DNA from: Pseudoxanthomonas spadix
GTDB taxonomy: Bacteria; Pseudomonadota; Gammaproteobacteria; Xanthomonadales; Xanthomonadaceae
Assembly: GCF_003703395.1 (NCBI RefSeq)
Contig: NZ_RDQN01000003.1
Span: forward strand, 310,001 to 374,000
Direction: 5' to 3'
DNA length: 64,000 nt
Within the stretch, counting starts at the first letter, position 1, and each line of letters begins with the position of its first letter. Of this stretch, positions 1 through 7,850 are shown in pieces. The position numbers and the translations under genes are program-made. A model generated the notes under the pieces. The model did no database searches. It was not told the origin of the DNA and saw only the letters and a list, made by a program, of their open reading frames with translations.

Positions 1-101
1 GCCGGTGCGGCGGCACCCTGCGCCTGCCGCTGACCGAGCTGGAGCCGGGCAACCAGGCCCGGGTGGAAGCGGCCCTGCGCGGAGCGGGCCTGCTGGCATA
101 A
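1..101 (+). CDS. dapA: 4-hydroxy-tetrahydrodipicolinate synthase, C-terminal end (partial)
   Basis: The reading frame that begins at base 3 stays open to a TAA stop at 99-101 and gives about 32 residues. They contain [10 protein letters not shown] and end [11 protein letters not shown]. This matches the C-terminus of DapA, where a TLRLP(M/L)T strand is followed by a helix ending in ALxxAGLL. DapA condenses pyruvate with aspartate semialdehyde at the start of lysine and diaminopimelate synthesis. Only the tail lies in the window, so the active-site lysine cannot be checked and the call rests on this short match. Confidence 0.6.
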   Translation, partial: RCGGTLRLPLTELEPGNQARVEAALRGAGLLA

Positions 102-249
102 GCCAGCGAGCCGGCCCATCAGCGCCCGGCCTGCGCCGCGGTGTCCGGGCGCAGCCCCATGACGCGCGGTCGCGGGGACCGGCGCGCCGGCGCGCGGGCA
201 CCGCATGCTGCCGAAGCGTCAGACGTGACAGAATTCGCCGGATTGGTTC

Positions 250-1551
250 ATGGAACAGACCCTGAAGATGGCCGCCGTCCCCACCACCGCCCCCGCCAAT
301 TCGCCTGCCCGCGTGCTGCTGGCCAGCCTGATGGGCACCACCATCGAGTTCTTCGACTTCTACATCTACGCCACCGCCGCGGTGCTGGTGTTCCCGAAGC
401 TGTTCTTCCCGCAGGGCGATCCGGTCGCCGCGCAGCTGGCTTCGCTTGCCACCTTCGCAGTGGCCTTTGTGGCGCGGCCGTTCGGCTCGGCGCTGTTTGG
501 CCACTTCGGTGACCGCATCGGCCGCAAGGCCACGCTGGTGGCCGCGCTGCTGACCATGGGCATCTCCACCGTGGTGATCGGCCTGCTGCCCACCTACGGC
601 ACCATCGGCGTGATCGCGCCGGCGCTGCTGACCCTGTGCCGCTTTGGCCAGGGCATCGGCCTGGGCGGGGAATGGGGCGGGGCGGTGCTGCTGGCCACCG
701 AAAACGCACCGCCAGGCAAGCGCGGCTGGTATGGCATGTTCCCGCAGCTGGGCGCGCCGCTGGGCTTTCTGCTGTCGGCGGCAACCTTCCTGATCATGGG
801 CGCCACGCTGAGCCCGGAGCAGTTCATCGGCTGGGGCTGGCGGGTGCCGTTCATCGCCTCGGCGCTGCTGGTGATCATCGGCCTGTGGGTGCGCCTGAGC
901 ATCAACGAGACCCCGGCCTTCCAGCAGGCGATCGAACGCAACGTGCGCCTGCGGGTGCCGTTTCGCGCGGTGTTCTCCCAGCACCTGGGGCCGCTGGTGC
1001 TGGGCACCCTGGGCGCGCTGGCGACCTTCGTCCTGTTCTACATCATGACCGTGTTCGCGCTGGGCTACGGCACCGGCATCCTCGGCTACAGCCGTCAGCA
1101 ATTCCTGCTGCTGCAGATGGTGGCCATGCTGTTCTTCGCCGCGGGCATCCCGCTCTCGGCGCTGTACGGTGACCGCACCACCGCACGCGGGGCGATGCTG
1201 GTGGCCAGCGTCGGCATCCTGGTGTTTGGCCAGCTGTTCGGCCCGCTGTTCCAGGCCGGGCACGTGGTCCAGGTGGCGATCTTCCTGTGCATCGGTTTGT
1301 TCATCATGGGCTGGACCTACGGCCCGGTCGGCACCCTGCTGGCCGAGGTCTACCCGACCGAAGTGCGCTACACCGGCTCGTCCCTGTCGTTCAACCTGGC
1401 CAGCGTGCTGGGCGCGGCGCCGGCGCCGTACGTGGCCACCTGGCTTGCGAGCAACTACGGCGTGCAGATGGTGGGTTACTACCTTAGCGCCGCGGCCCTG
1501 GTCACGATCCTGGCGCTGCTGGCGGTGCAGCGCCACCCCAGCGTCAAGTAG
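250..1551 (+). CDS. MFS transporter, metabolite:H+ symporter (MHS, ProP/ShiA-like)
   Basis: This 433-residue protein has about 12 hydrophobic segments and should be an inner-membrane secondary transporter. The MHS subfamily signs are clear: TIEFFDFYIYATAA near the start, the loop 2-3 motif GDRIGRKATL, and GQGIGLGGEWGGAV near residue 140. The family imports osmolytes, shikimate, alpha-ketoglutarate or other carboxylates with protons. The substrate cannot be read from the sequence. The start at 250 gives MEQTLKMAA; a second ATG at 268 is possible. It lies 148 bases after the dapA end and is followed by about 150 bases with no assignable gene. Confidence 0.85.
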   Translation: MEQTLKMAAVPTTAPANSPARVLLASLMGTTIEFFDFYIYATAAVLVFPKLFFPQGDPVAAQLASLATFAVAFVARPFGSALFGHFGDRIGRKATLVAALLTMGISTVVIGLLPTYGTIGVIAPALLTLCRFGQGIGLGGEWGGAVLLATENAPPGKRGWYGMFPQLGAPLGFLLSAATFLIMGATLSPEQFIGWGWRVPFIASALLVIIGLWVRLSINETPAFQQAIERNVRLRVPFRAVFSQHLGPLVLGTLGALATFVLFYIMTVFALGYGTGILGYSRQQFLLLQMVAMLFFAAGIPLSALYGDRTTARGAMLVASVGILVFGQLFGPLFQAGHVVQVAIFLCIGLFIMGWTYGPVGTLLAEVYPTEVRYTGSSLSFNLASVLGAAPAPYVATWLASNYGVQMVGYYLSAAALVTILALLAVQRHPSVK

Positions 1552-1701
1552 GAGTCAGCTCACGAAATTCGTTCAAACGCATGCCGAAACCGCCCGTGCT
1601 CTTCAATCAACCCCAGTGCAACGCGCGGGCCGGGTGCGTCGACGAATTTGCAGATCCAACGCCGTGAAGGGTCAGCACGAGCAAAGCAGGCATGGGACGA
1701 C

Positions 1702-2067
1702 TCATGGGTGAGAAGCGTCGTCGTTGTTGCGCACGGTGCCCAGTAACTGCAACAAGTTGGGGAGCGCGGTTTGCACCGTCTCCCACACCACGTCGAGGTT
1801 GATGTCGAAGTAGCCGTGGGCGATGCGGTTGCGCATGCCACGCATACTCCGCCACGGCACGTCGGGATGGGCCTGGGTGAACTCGGCGTAGCCATCCATC
1901 ACCTTGGTGGCGGCCTCACCGATGACGATGAGGCTCATGACGACCGCCTGCTGGGTGCGCTTGTCGGCAAGGAAGTCGCCCTTGCTCAAACCGTCCACAA
2001 ATCCGCACGCGTCGGCCGCCGCCTGCCGCATATGGTTCAGGTAGTCGGCCAGGCGGCGATCGCTCAT
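1702..2067 (-). CDS. hepT: HepT-like toxin (HEPN/DUF86 family)
   Basis: This 121-residue helical protein belongs to the HEPN toxins of MntA-HepT modules. The family's RX4HXY motif is intact as RNRIAHGY (R79, H84, Y86). HepT toxins act on RNA and are silenced when the cognate nucleotidyltransferase AMPylates the tyrosine of this motif. The start codon at 2067 overlaps the stop of the upstream antitoxin by 4 bases (ATGA at 2064-2067), so the pair is translationally coupled. The toxin looks full length and undamaged. Confidence 0.88.
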   Translation of the reverse strand: MSDRRLADYLNHMRQAAADACGFVDGLSKGDFLADKRTQQAVVMSLIVIGEAATKVMDGYAEFTQAHPDVPWRSMRGMRNRIAHGYFDINLDVVWETVQTALPNLLQLLGTVRNNDDASHP

Positions 2068-2354
2068 ACGGGCTGCGCTTCGGCGAGCACCTGCGCACGG
2101 AACGACGCTGGAAGATCACTCGGCGTCAGCAGATCGACGGAGATGCCGAGCAAGGCTTCCAGCTCGACCTGCAAACCGCCGAGGTCGAACAGCGTTGCGC
2201 CGGGCAGCGCGTCGACCAGCAGATCCAGGTCGCTGCCCTCCTGATCCGTGCCACGCAGCACGGAACCGAAGATGCGCGGGTTCGCCGTACGAAAACGGCT
2301 TGCTGCTTCGCGGACGGCACTTCGCTTGAGATCGAGCACGATCGACGGGCGCAT
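2064..2354 (-). CDS. mntA: MntA-like nucleotidyltransferase antitoxin
   Basis: This 96-residue minimal nucleotidyltransferase would transfer AMP to the HepT tyrosine to neutralise it. The diagnostic GSX10DXD motif is complete: G30-S31, ten residues, then D42-L-D44. The start at 2354 (MRPSIVLDLK) is chosen because a strong AAAGGAG lies 8 bases upstream. An in-frame ATG further upstream at 2381 would place that Shine-Dalgarno sequence inside the gene. The frame stays open further upstream without family similarity. It overlaps hepT by 4 bases and sits directly beside a broken Tn3-type transposase. Confidence 0.88.
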   Translation of the reverse strand: MRPSIVLDLKRSAVREAASRFRTANPRIFGSVLRGTDQEGSDLDLLVDALPGATLFDLGGLQVELEALLGISVDLLTPSDLPASFRAQVLAEAQPV

Positions 2355-2417
2355 CCGGCATTCTCCTTTATCGAAACTCATGGTTACGGTATTCGTGCAT
2401 GAATAGGGTTTCAAGAA

Positions 2418-2690
2418 CTGTTGTGCTACCTGCGCCGTCCCGGTTTCGCGTTGCCGCCCGATGGCGAGCCGCCCGCGGCCTTGCTGATGCACGTCGTCGA
2501 CAGTTGCGCATCGAGCCGGCGGTGTGGCCGCAGTATGCACAGCGGCCGGAAACTCGGCGCGAGCATCTCGCCGAATTGCAGACGTGGCTCAACCTGAAAC
2601 CGTTCTCGGCCGCCGACTATCGCCGCGTGGTCCACCAGCTCAGCGAGCTCGCCCAGCAGACCGACCGTGGCATGGTGCTGCCGCACGCGC
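2418..2690 (+). pseudogene. Tn3-family transposase remnant, frameshifted and truncated
   Basis: Two plus-strand frames together read like an N-terminal part of a Tn3-family TnpA (DUF4158 region). From 2418 one frame gives LLCYLRRPGFALPPDGEPPA. Near 2498 the similarity jumps to another frame, giving RQLRIEPAVWPQYAQR, then HLAELQTWLNLKPF and QTDRGMVL. No start, no catalytic DDE domain and no terminal inverted repeats are visible. Similarity fades at about 2690. It is a dead fragment of about 90 residues that lies between mntA and galE and marks an old insertion or recombination site. Confidence 0.75.
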
Positions 2691-2805
2691 ATCGCTCTTG
2701 GCGGCCGGCCGCGCGCGGGGCAGGGCCGTCGCCGCCCTTGCAGTCTCGTCCAGCCCCCGGCGCGCGGGTTCGCGACCGGCCCGGGCCTCGGCCTGACCCG
2801 GCAGG

Positions 2806-3777
2806 TCAATAAGCCGGCGCCTGGTGCCAGCGCCAGGCGCTGTCGATGATCTCCTCCAGCCCGGGGTGGCGCGGCTGCCAGCCCAGCACGCGGCGGGCCT
2901 TGTCGCTGGCGGCGACCAGCACGGCTGGATCGCCCGCCCGGCGCCCGGCCTGCTGGTAGGCAATGTCGCGGCCGGTGACCGCGCGCGCCGCCTGCAGCAC
3001 CTGCAGCACGCTGAAGCCTTGCCCGTTGCCCAGGTTGAAGGCGTGCGCGCCCGGCTGGCGCTGCATCAGTTCCAGCGCACGCAGGTGTGCATCGGCCAGG
3101 TCCAGCACATGCACGTAGTCGCGCACGCAGGTGCCGTCGATAGTGTCGTAGTCATCGCCGAACAGCTTCAGGCCCGGGCCGGTGCCCAGTGCCGCGCGCA
3201 GCACATTGGGGATCAGGTGGGTTTCGGGCTGGTGCGATTCGCCGATGTTCTCGTCCGGCGCCGCGCCGGCGGCGTTGAAATAGCGCAGGCACACCGAACG
3301 CAGCCCGTAAGCCTGGGCCGCATCGGCCAGGATGCGCTCGACCATCAGCTTGCTGGCTCCGTACGGATTGATCGGCGCCTGCCGATGGTCCTCATCGATC
3401 AGCGCGCTGAGCGGGTTCCCAAAGATCGCCGCGGTGGAGGAAAACACCAGCCTGTCCACCCCACGCCGGGCCATCGCCTGCAGCAGATGCAGCGTGCCCA
3501 CCACGTTGTTCTCGTAATAGGCGTAAGGCGCGCGCACCGATTCGCCCACCAGCGAGCGCGCGCAGAAATGCATCACCGCATCGACCGGGCGCTGAAACGC
3601 GGCATCCAGGGTGTCCGGCTGGAGGAGGTCGGCCTGCACCAGCGGCCCCCAGCGCACCGCGGCGCGATGGCCGGTGGCCAGGTTGTCCAGGACCGTCACC
3701 GCGTGCCCGGCCCGCGACAGGGCCAGCGCCGCATGCGCACCGACGTAGCCGGCGCCGCCGCAAACCAGGATGTGCAT
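2806..3777 (-). CDS. galE: UDP-glucose 4-epimerase
   Basis: This 323-residue extended short-chain dehydrogenase interconverts UDP-glucose and UDP-galactose with bound NAD. The Rossmann motif GGAGYVGAH is at residues 7-15, a serine pair at 113-114 and the catalytic YxxxK at Y139/K143 (NPYGASK). The C-terminal part carries the family [10 protein letters not shown] segment. The start at 3777 (MHILVCGG) fits the family; the frame continues upstream for 74 codons without similarity. It diverges from fcl across a 265-base spacer and probably supplies UDP-galactose for the neighbouring polysaccharide locus. Confidence 0.93.
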   Translation of the reverse strand: MHILVCGGAGYVGAHAALALSRAGHAVTVLDNLATGHRAAVRWGPLVQADLLQPDTLDAAFQRPVDAVMHFCARSLVGESVRAPYAYYENNVVGTLHLLQAMARRGVDRLVFSSTAAIFGNPLSALIDEDHRQAPINPYGASKLMVERILADAAQAYGLRSVCLRYFNAAGAAPDENIGESHQPETHLIPNVLRAALGTGPGLKLFGDDYDTIDGTCVRDYVHVLDLADAHLRALELMQRQPGAHAFNLGNGQGFSVLQVLQAARAVTGRDIAYQQAGRRAGDPAVLVAASDKARRVLGWQPRHPGLEEIIDSAWRWHQAPAY

Positions 3778-4042
3778 GCTCGCTCGTGGTTGTCCCCGTG
3801 GGGCGCAGATTGTAGCCAGCCAGGGCGCCGCCGACGGCGCGCAGGCGTGCGCCGGACCAGCGGCCGGTGCAGATTTACCCGCGCCGGCGCCCATGGCAGA
3901 CTGCAATGGCTCGCGCCAGCTTGCGGCGGCGGCACACGGGGCAACGCGAAGGCCATGGGGTGTGCCGGCGCAGCACCGCGCCCCGCCCATCCTCGGCACG
4001 CCCCCCCTGCGCGCAACCTTCCCTCACGTGCCCGGTCCCCAC
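3778..4042. other. Divergent spacer between galE and fcl
   Basis: This 265-base region separates the divergent starts of galE and fcl, so it should hold both promoters. It is GC-rich. I found no convincing -35/-10 pair, operator dyad or strong Shine-Dalgarno site before fcl. Confidence 0.4.
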
Positions 4043-4987
4043 ATGAACCCTGACTCCCGCATTTTCGTCGCCGGCCACCGTGGCCTGGTCGGCAGCGCCA
4101 TCGTCCGTCGCCTGCAGGCGCTGGGCTACAGCAACCTGCTGCTGGCCGGCCGCGAGGTGCTGGACCTGCGCGAGCGCACCGCGGTTGATGCCTTCTTCGC
4201 CCGGGAACAGCCGCAGGTGGTGTTCCTGGCCGCGGCCAAGGTGGGCGGCATCCACGCCAACGACACCTATCCGGCCGAGTTCCTGCTGGAAAACCTGCAG
4301 ATCCAGAACAACGTCATCGACGCGGCCTACCGCAACGGCGCGCACAAGCTGACCTTCCTGGGCTCCTCGTGCATCTACCCCAAGTTTGCCGAACAACCCA
4401 TCCGCGAGGATTCGCTGCTGACCGGCCCGCTGGAACCCACCAACGAGTGGTACGCCATCGCCAAGATCGCCGGCATCAAGCTGTGCCAGGCCTACCGCCG
4501 CCAGTACGGATTCAACGCCATCAGCCTGATGCCCACCAACCTGTACGGCCCCGGCGACAACTTCGACCTGGACAACTCGCACGTGCTGCCCGCGCTGATC
4601 CGCAAGTTCCACCAGGCCAAACTGGCCGGCGCGCCGGAGGTGGTGATGTGGGGCACCGGCACGCCGCGGCGCGAGTTTCTGCACGTGGACGACATGGCCG
4701 CCGCCACCGTCTACCTGACCCAGACCTACAACGGCGCGGACATCGTCAACGTGGGCGTGGGCGATGACATCAGCATCCGCGAGCTGGCCGAACTGGTGAA
4801 GGACATCACCGGCTACACCGGCAGGATCGTCAACGACACCAGCAAGCCCGACGGCACCCCGCGCAAGCTGCTGGACGTCAGCCGCCTGCACAGCCTGGGC
4901 TGGAAGGCACAGGTGGAGCTGCGCGAGGGCATCGCCGCCACTTACCAGTGGTTCCTGGACAACCAGCAGTCCCTGCGCGCGGCCTGA
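4043..4987 (+). CDS. fcl: GDP-L-fucose synthase (GDP-4-keto-6-deoxymannose epimerase/reductase)
   Basis: This 314-residue enzyme converts the Gmd product, GDP-4-keto-6-deoxy-D-mannose, to GDP-L-fucose using NADPH. The nucleotide-binding [14 protein letters not shown] is near residues 10-23. GSSCIYP begins at 107, and the catalytic YxxxK is Y137/K141 (WYAIAK). Length and ending match the family. The start at 4043 ([12 protein letters not shown]) has no strong ribosome site. Its partner gmd is about 13 kb away at 17.7 kb on the other strand, an unusual separation. Confidence 0.95.
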   Translation: MNPDSRIFVAGHRGLVGSAIVRRLQALGYSNLLLAGREVLDLRERTAVDAFFAREQPQVVFLAAAKVGGIHANDTYPAEFLLENLQIQNNVIDAAYRNGAHKLTFLGSSCIYPKFAEQPIREDSLLTGPLEPTNEWYAIAKIAGIKLCQAYRRQYGFNAISLMPTNLYGPGDNFDLDNSHVLPALIRKFHQAKLAGAPEVVMWGTGTPRREFLHVDDMAAATVYLTQTYNGADIVNVGVGDDISIRELAELVKDITGYTGRIVNDTSKPDGTPRKLLDVSRLHSLGWKAQVELREGIAATYQWFLDNQQSLRAA

Positions 4988-5090
4988 ATGTGCGGACGCG
5001 CTGCCAGCCGCCCCCAAACCGCTGAAGGGACAGCAAGGCCAGCTCAACTGACAAATCCTCGCCCAGCCCGCATGCCGCCGCGTTTGCCCC

Positions 5091-5783
5091 ATGGCCGTGC
5101 TGCCCGCGATGGGTGACGGGCTGCCCCTTGGCAGCTGGCGCTGGTTCACGCCGTGGGGCGATGCCCTGCTGGTGCTGCCGCTGGTGGCCTGCGCGGCGGC
5201 GCTGCTGGCCTGGCACCACCGCGATGCGCGCCGGCCCGCACTGCGCTGGCTGCTGATCGTGGCGATGGCCGGTGCGGTGACCGCCGCCAGCAAGATCGCC
5301 TTCTACGGCTGGGGCACCGGCGTGCCCGCCTGGGACCTGACCTGCTTCAGTGGACATGCGGTGGTGGCGATGGTGTCCTGGCCGGTGCTTGGGGCGCTGC
5401 TGGCACCACGCCGGTGGCCGGGCGCGCGCCAGGCCATGTGCCTGGGCGGCATCGTGCTGGCACTGTTGACCGGCTACTCGCGCGTGCACGTGGGCGGGCA
5501 CTCGCTGGCAGAAGTGATCGCCGGGGCCGGCCTGGGCGGCCTGGGCGCCTGGCTGGCGCTGCGCGCCCTGCGCACGCACACGCTGGACCTGGCCCGCCGC
5601 GTGGTGCTGGTCCCGCTGGCCCTGGTGCTGGTGGCCATCACCGTCGCGCCCCCGGTCCGCATCCCCACCGAGGGCCTGCTGGCCCGCATCGGCACGCTGC
5701 TTTCAGACGCACCCACCCCGGTCTCCCGGAAAAGCTGGCGCCAGGCGCATGGCTACGGCGACATTGGGACAGAGAAGGAATAG
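5091..5783 (+). CDS. PAP2-family membrane phosphatase
   Basis: This 230-residue protein has about six hydrophobic segments. It shows two of the three PAP2 phosphatase motifs clearly: FSGHAVVAM (motif 2 SGH) and SRVHVGGHSLAEV (motif 3, arginine and histidine). Motif 1 should be near K68 but is degenerate. Family members dephosphorylate lipid phosphates such as undecaprenyl pyrophosphate or phosphatidic acid at the membrane. A role in recycling undecaprenyl carrier for the adjacent polysaccharide genes is possible but is inferred from position only. It lies about 100 bases after fcl. Confidence 0.75.
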   Translation: MAVLPAMGDGLPLGSWRWFTPWGDALLVLPLVACAAALLAWHHRDARRPALRWLLIVAMAGAVTAASKIAFYGWGTGVPAWDLTCFSGHAVVAMVSWPVLGALLAPRRWPGARQAMCLGGIVLALLTGYSRVHVGGHSLAEVIAGAGLGGLGAWLALRALRTHTLDLARRVVLVPLALVLVAITVAPPVRIPTEGLLARIGTLLSDAPTPVSRKSWRQAHGYGDIGTEKE

Positions 5784-5835
5784 ATGCGCCGACCGAGGCC
5801 AGGTCTGGCAGCCGGGTGGGGCCCGTCCTCGGCTG

Positions 5836-6132
5836 CTACAGCCGTGCATGACCGGCCTCCCGTTGACTTCGCACGGCCAGGACGAAAACCGTATCAATCG
5901 CCGCGGCATAGCGATACAGCGCCACATACCCGCGCGCACCCCGACCGATCACCAATTCGCGATTGCCCGCGGTGTCCGGACGGCCGATCAGGGGATTGCG
6001 TTCCAGCACGTCGATTGCCGCGATGATGTCCTGCAACCGCGACGGGGCGTCCGCTACGTCGTACTCGGCAAGATGGGCCAGGATCCGGTCAAAGTCATCC
6101 GCAAGCTCCGGAGCCAGCTCGATACGGGACAC
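5836..6132 (-). CDS. parE: RelE/ParE-family toxin
   Basis: This 98-residue protein has the ParE/RelE fold pattern: an N-terminal helical part (MSRIELAPELADDFDRIL), the RNPLIGRPD segment and a C-terminal strand region with YVALYRY. ParE-type toxins poison DNA gyrase, while RelE-type toxins cut mRNA on ribosomes; the sequence alone does not decide which. It starts two bases after the stop of the antitoxin gene, as usual for parDE operons. It appears intact. Confidence 0.82.
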   Translation of the reverse strand: MSRIELAPELADDFDRILAHLAEYDVADAPSRLQDIIAAIDVLERNPLIGRPDTAGNRELVIGRGARGYVALYRYAAAIDTVFVLAVRSQREAGHARL

Positions 6133-6134
6133 CT

Positions 6135-6419
6135 TCAGGGCGCCAGCTTGCGCGCCGCCGGCCGCGCGGGACGCTTGCCCTCCATGCTTTGCTCAAGGTA
6201 GCGCCGCATTTCCTGCCACGGGATGGTCTCACCGGACGCCACGATGTCCGCATACCGCTGGTTTGCGGTCTCGTTGAAATCCTGCCGCAAGGCTTCCTGT
6301 TCGGTTTTCTCCACAATGGCTTGCAGGATGAAGCCGTGGGTTGTGGTGCCTGATCGTTCCGCCGCCAGACGGATACGCTGTTTGAGTTCATCCGACAGGC
6401 GAATGGTCGTGGTGGACAT
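6135..6419 (-). CDS. parD: ParD/CopG-type ribbon-helix-helix antitoxin
   Basis: This 94-residue protein begins MSTTTIRLSDELKQRI, the strand-helix pattern of a ribbon-helix-helix DNA-binding domain. The acidic, charged C-terminal half would wrap the toxin. The start at 6419 is supported by GGAG seven bases upstream; the frame continues upstream into repeat DNA without similarity. A CACT-TT-AGTG dyad lies about 30 bases upstream of the start and could be part of an autoregulatory operator. The toxin gene follows after a 2-base gap. Confidence 0.8.
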   Translation of the reverse strand: MSTTTIRLSDELKQRIRLAAERSGTTTHGFILQAIVEKTEQEALRQDFNETANQRYADIVASGETIPWQEMRRYLEQSMEGKRPARPAARKLAP

Positions 6420-6493
6420 GGGCCGCTCCAGAAGCAAAATGATGTAGCACTTTAGTGTCACATGCTCGCAGGTTTCCGCGCCGCAAGTCCAGC

Positions 6494-6656
6494 CCGTAGG
6501 AGCGGCGCCCCGCCGCGACCAACGCCGGCGGCCACCCCCGTAGAAGCGGCGCCCCCGCCGCGATCGGTCCCCGATGCCGTTCGCAATCCATCGGCCCGGG
6601 GGCGGGCTTCCTACAACCGATGTCCTGTAGGAGCGGCGCCCTCGCCGCGATCGCCC
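6494..6656. repeat. Cluster of four short dispersed repeats (GTAGGAGCGGCG type)
   Basis: Three similar direct copies occur at 6496-6520, 6540-6567 and 6625-6654, each reading GTAG(G/A)AGCGGCGCC followed by CGCCGCGA. A related copy in inverted orientation sits at 6588-6617 (CCATCGGCCCGGGGGCGGGC, then TACAAC). Each unit can form a GC-rich hairpin. Similar units are common intergenic repeats in Xanthomonas and Pseudomonas relatives. The cluster separates parD from the FkbM remnant and contains no gene. Confidence 0.75.
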
Positions 6657-6664
6657 CCGCGCAA

Positions 6665-6964
6665 TCAACGGCCCGCGGCCACACCGCACCGCCCAAACAG
6701 AAAATCCGCCTGCACCGCGCGGCCTTGGCCGTCATCGGCCATGTTGTAGGCGCCCGCAAGCCCCAGCCCGCGCTCGCGCTCGCGCAGCCAGGCGATCACC
6801 GCATCGGCCAACGCCTGTCCCGCATACAGCTCCATGAACCAGCACTCCACATATATCCAGGCGAAGCGGTCCAGCATGCCCTCGCAACCGGCCAACGCCG
6901 GCAGCTCGAAGCCCTGGACATCCATCTTGAGCGGTGCCGGTTCGGCGAGATCCGCCGCTGGCAC
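6665..6964 (-). pseudogene. FkbM-family methyltransferase, C-terminal remnant
   Basis: About 90 residues match the end of an FkbM SAM-dependent methyltransferase: KMDVQGFELPALAG, then WIYVECWFMELY and AGAYNMADDGQGRAVQADF. The frame is open upstream but the SAM-binding N-terminal half is not recognisable. The VapC toxin gene begins within about 90 bases of it. The 99-residue open frame has only a GTG at 6964 as start. I read it as a truncated gene, probably from an earlier glycan-modifying cluster. Expression as a short protein cannot be excluded. Confidence 0.65.
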
Positions 6965-7053
6965 TTCACCCGCCGCATCACACGAATGCTGGCCGTGCCC
7001 GCCTGCAAGAATGATTTGATTGCAAGACCAGAGGATCGTCCACCAGAGGACAC

Positions 7054-7476
7054 CTACACCAGTGCAACGCTCACGCCCAAGGCCTCTGCCGCAGCGGCAA
7101 GACCACGATCCAGCGTGCGCACCCGGGCTCCGCGCCGGCTGGCAACCGCCAGGTGCAGGGCATCACCCGCGCGCAGGCCGGTGGCGTGCTGATCGGCGAG
7201 GCGCGCGGCGACCCGGAAATCCTGCCCCGAGACCGGCAACACCTGAAAGGAGGCGTCCACCAAAGCCGTGAAAACCGCCAGGGCTTCCGCCCGATCGGGC
7301 GCGGCCAACTGCCCGGTCCGCACCTTGACCGACATCGCCGCCGAAAACTCCGTCAACACCCACTCACTGATTGCGAGCACCCCCGCGGCCTGATCCGCCA
7401 GCCACGCCTGCATCCGGCCGGTAGCCGGTTCGCGGGTCAATGCCGCCACCAGAATGCTGGTGTCGACGTACAGCAT
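7054..7476 (-). CDS. vapC: PIN-domain ribonuclease toxin VapC
   Basis: This 140-residue PIN-domain protein carries the four acidic residues expected of a metal-dependent RNase: D5 (MLYVDTSILV), E43 (LTEFSAAM), D105 (AGDALHLA) and D123 (TLDRGL). VapC toxins cut tRNA or rRNA. The ATG at 7476 is preferred; it overlaps the antitoxin stop by one base in TGATG. A TTG one codon upstream is the alternative. The protein looks complete. Confidence 0.9.
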   Translation of the reverse strand: MLYVDTSILVAALTREPATGRMQAWLADQAAGVLAISEWVLTEFSAAMSVKVRTGQLAAPDRAEALAVFTALVDASFQVLPVSGQDFRVAARLADQHATGLRAGDALHLAVASRRGARVRTLDRGLAAAAEALGVSVALV

Positions 7477-7724
7477 CAATACCGGCTCTGATCGCGCACC
7501 TGGCGCATGAACTCGCCCGCGCTCTGCGGCTGCTCGGCCATGCGTGCGGTCAGCTCCCGCAGCGCATCGGCATCCACCGGCCGCAGCAGCCGCTCGGCAC
7601 GAATCAGTCGGCCCACCGGACGGCCCCGCTTGGTAATCACCACCTCGTCACCTGAAGCCAATTGCTCCGTCAATTCGCTCAAGTGAGCCTTGGCGTGCGC
7701 AAAGCTCACGATTTTCTCGCCCAT
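7476..7724 (-). CDS. vapB: Phd/YefM-family antitoxin VapB
   Basis: This 82-residue antitoxin begins MGEKIVSFAHAKAHLSELTE and contains VVITKRGRPVGRLI, the typical Phd/YefM N-terminal DNA-binding and dimer region. The C-terminal part would mask VapC. The ATG at 7724 lies 5 bases after an AGG; an in-frame GTG at 7730 is a possible alternative. The immediate upstream region carries a promoter overlapped by a perfect dyad, consistent with autoregulation by the VapBC complex. Confidence 0.85.
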   Translation of the reverse strand: MGEKIVSFAHAKAHLSELTEQLASGDEVVITKRGRPVGRLIRAERLLRPVDADALRELTARMAEQPQSAGEFMRQVRDQSRY

Positions 7725-7733
7725 ACTCACCTC

Positions 7734-7782
7734 GTGACCACATTACTGGTCACATAGTAGCCGCCGCCATGCATCGGGACAA
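7734..7782 (-). promoter_or_regulatory. vapBC promoter with overlapping operator dyad
   Basis: On the minus strand a -35 element TTGTCC (7777-7782) is 17 bases from a -10 element TACTAT (7754-7759). Directly downstream is a perfect 7-base inverted repeat, GTGACCA-6-TGGTCAC (7734-7740 and 7747-7753), covering the expected transcription start and ending about 10 bases from the vapB start. Phd-type antitoxins bind such dyads, so this is the likely autoregulatory site. Confidence 0.6.
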
Positions 7783-7812
7783 TATCCGCCACGCCCGTCG
7801 CCCACACCCAAC

Positions 7813-7842
7813 CCATCGGCCCGGGGGCGGGCCTGCTACAAC
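7813..7842. repeat. Additional copy of the dispersed repeat
   Basis: CCATCGGCCCGGGGGCGGGC followed by CTGCTACAAC closely matches the copy at 6588-6617, in the same orientation. It lies immediately next to the IS3 transposase remnant. Confidence 0.65.
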
Positions 7843-7850
7843 TGATGCCG

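Noticed and set aside
1560-1700. Minus-strand piece containing RRWICKFVDAPG after hepT
   Set aside because: The RRWIC segment faintly recalls a motif of restriction-type proteins, but the match is too short and there is no start or second motif.
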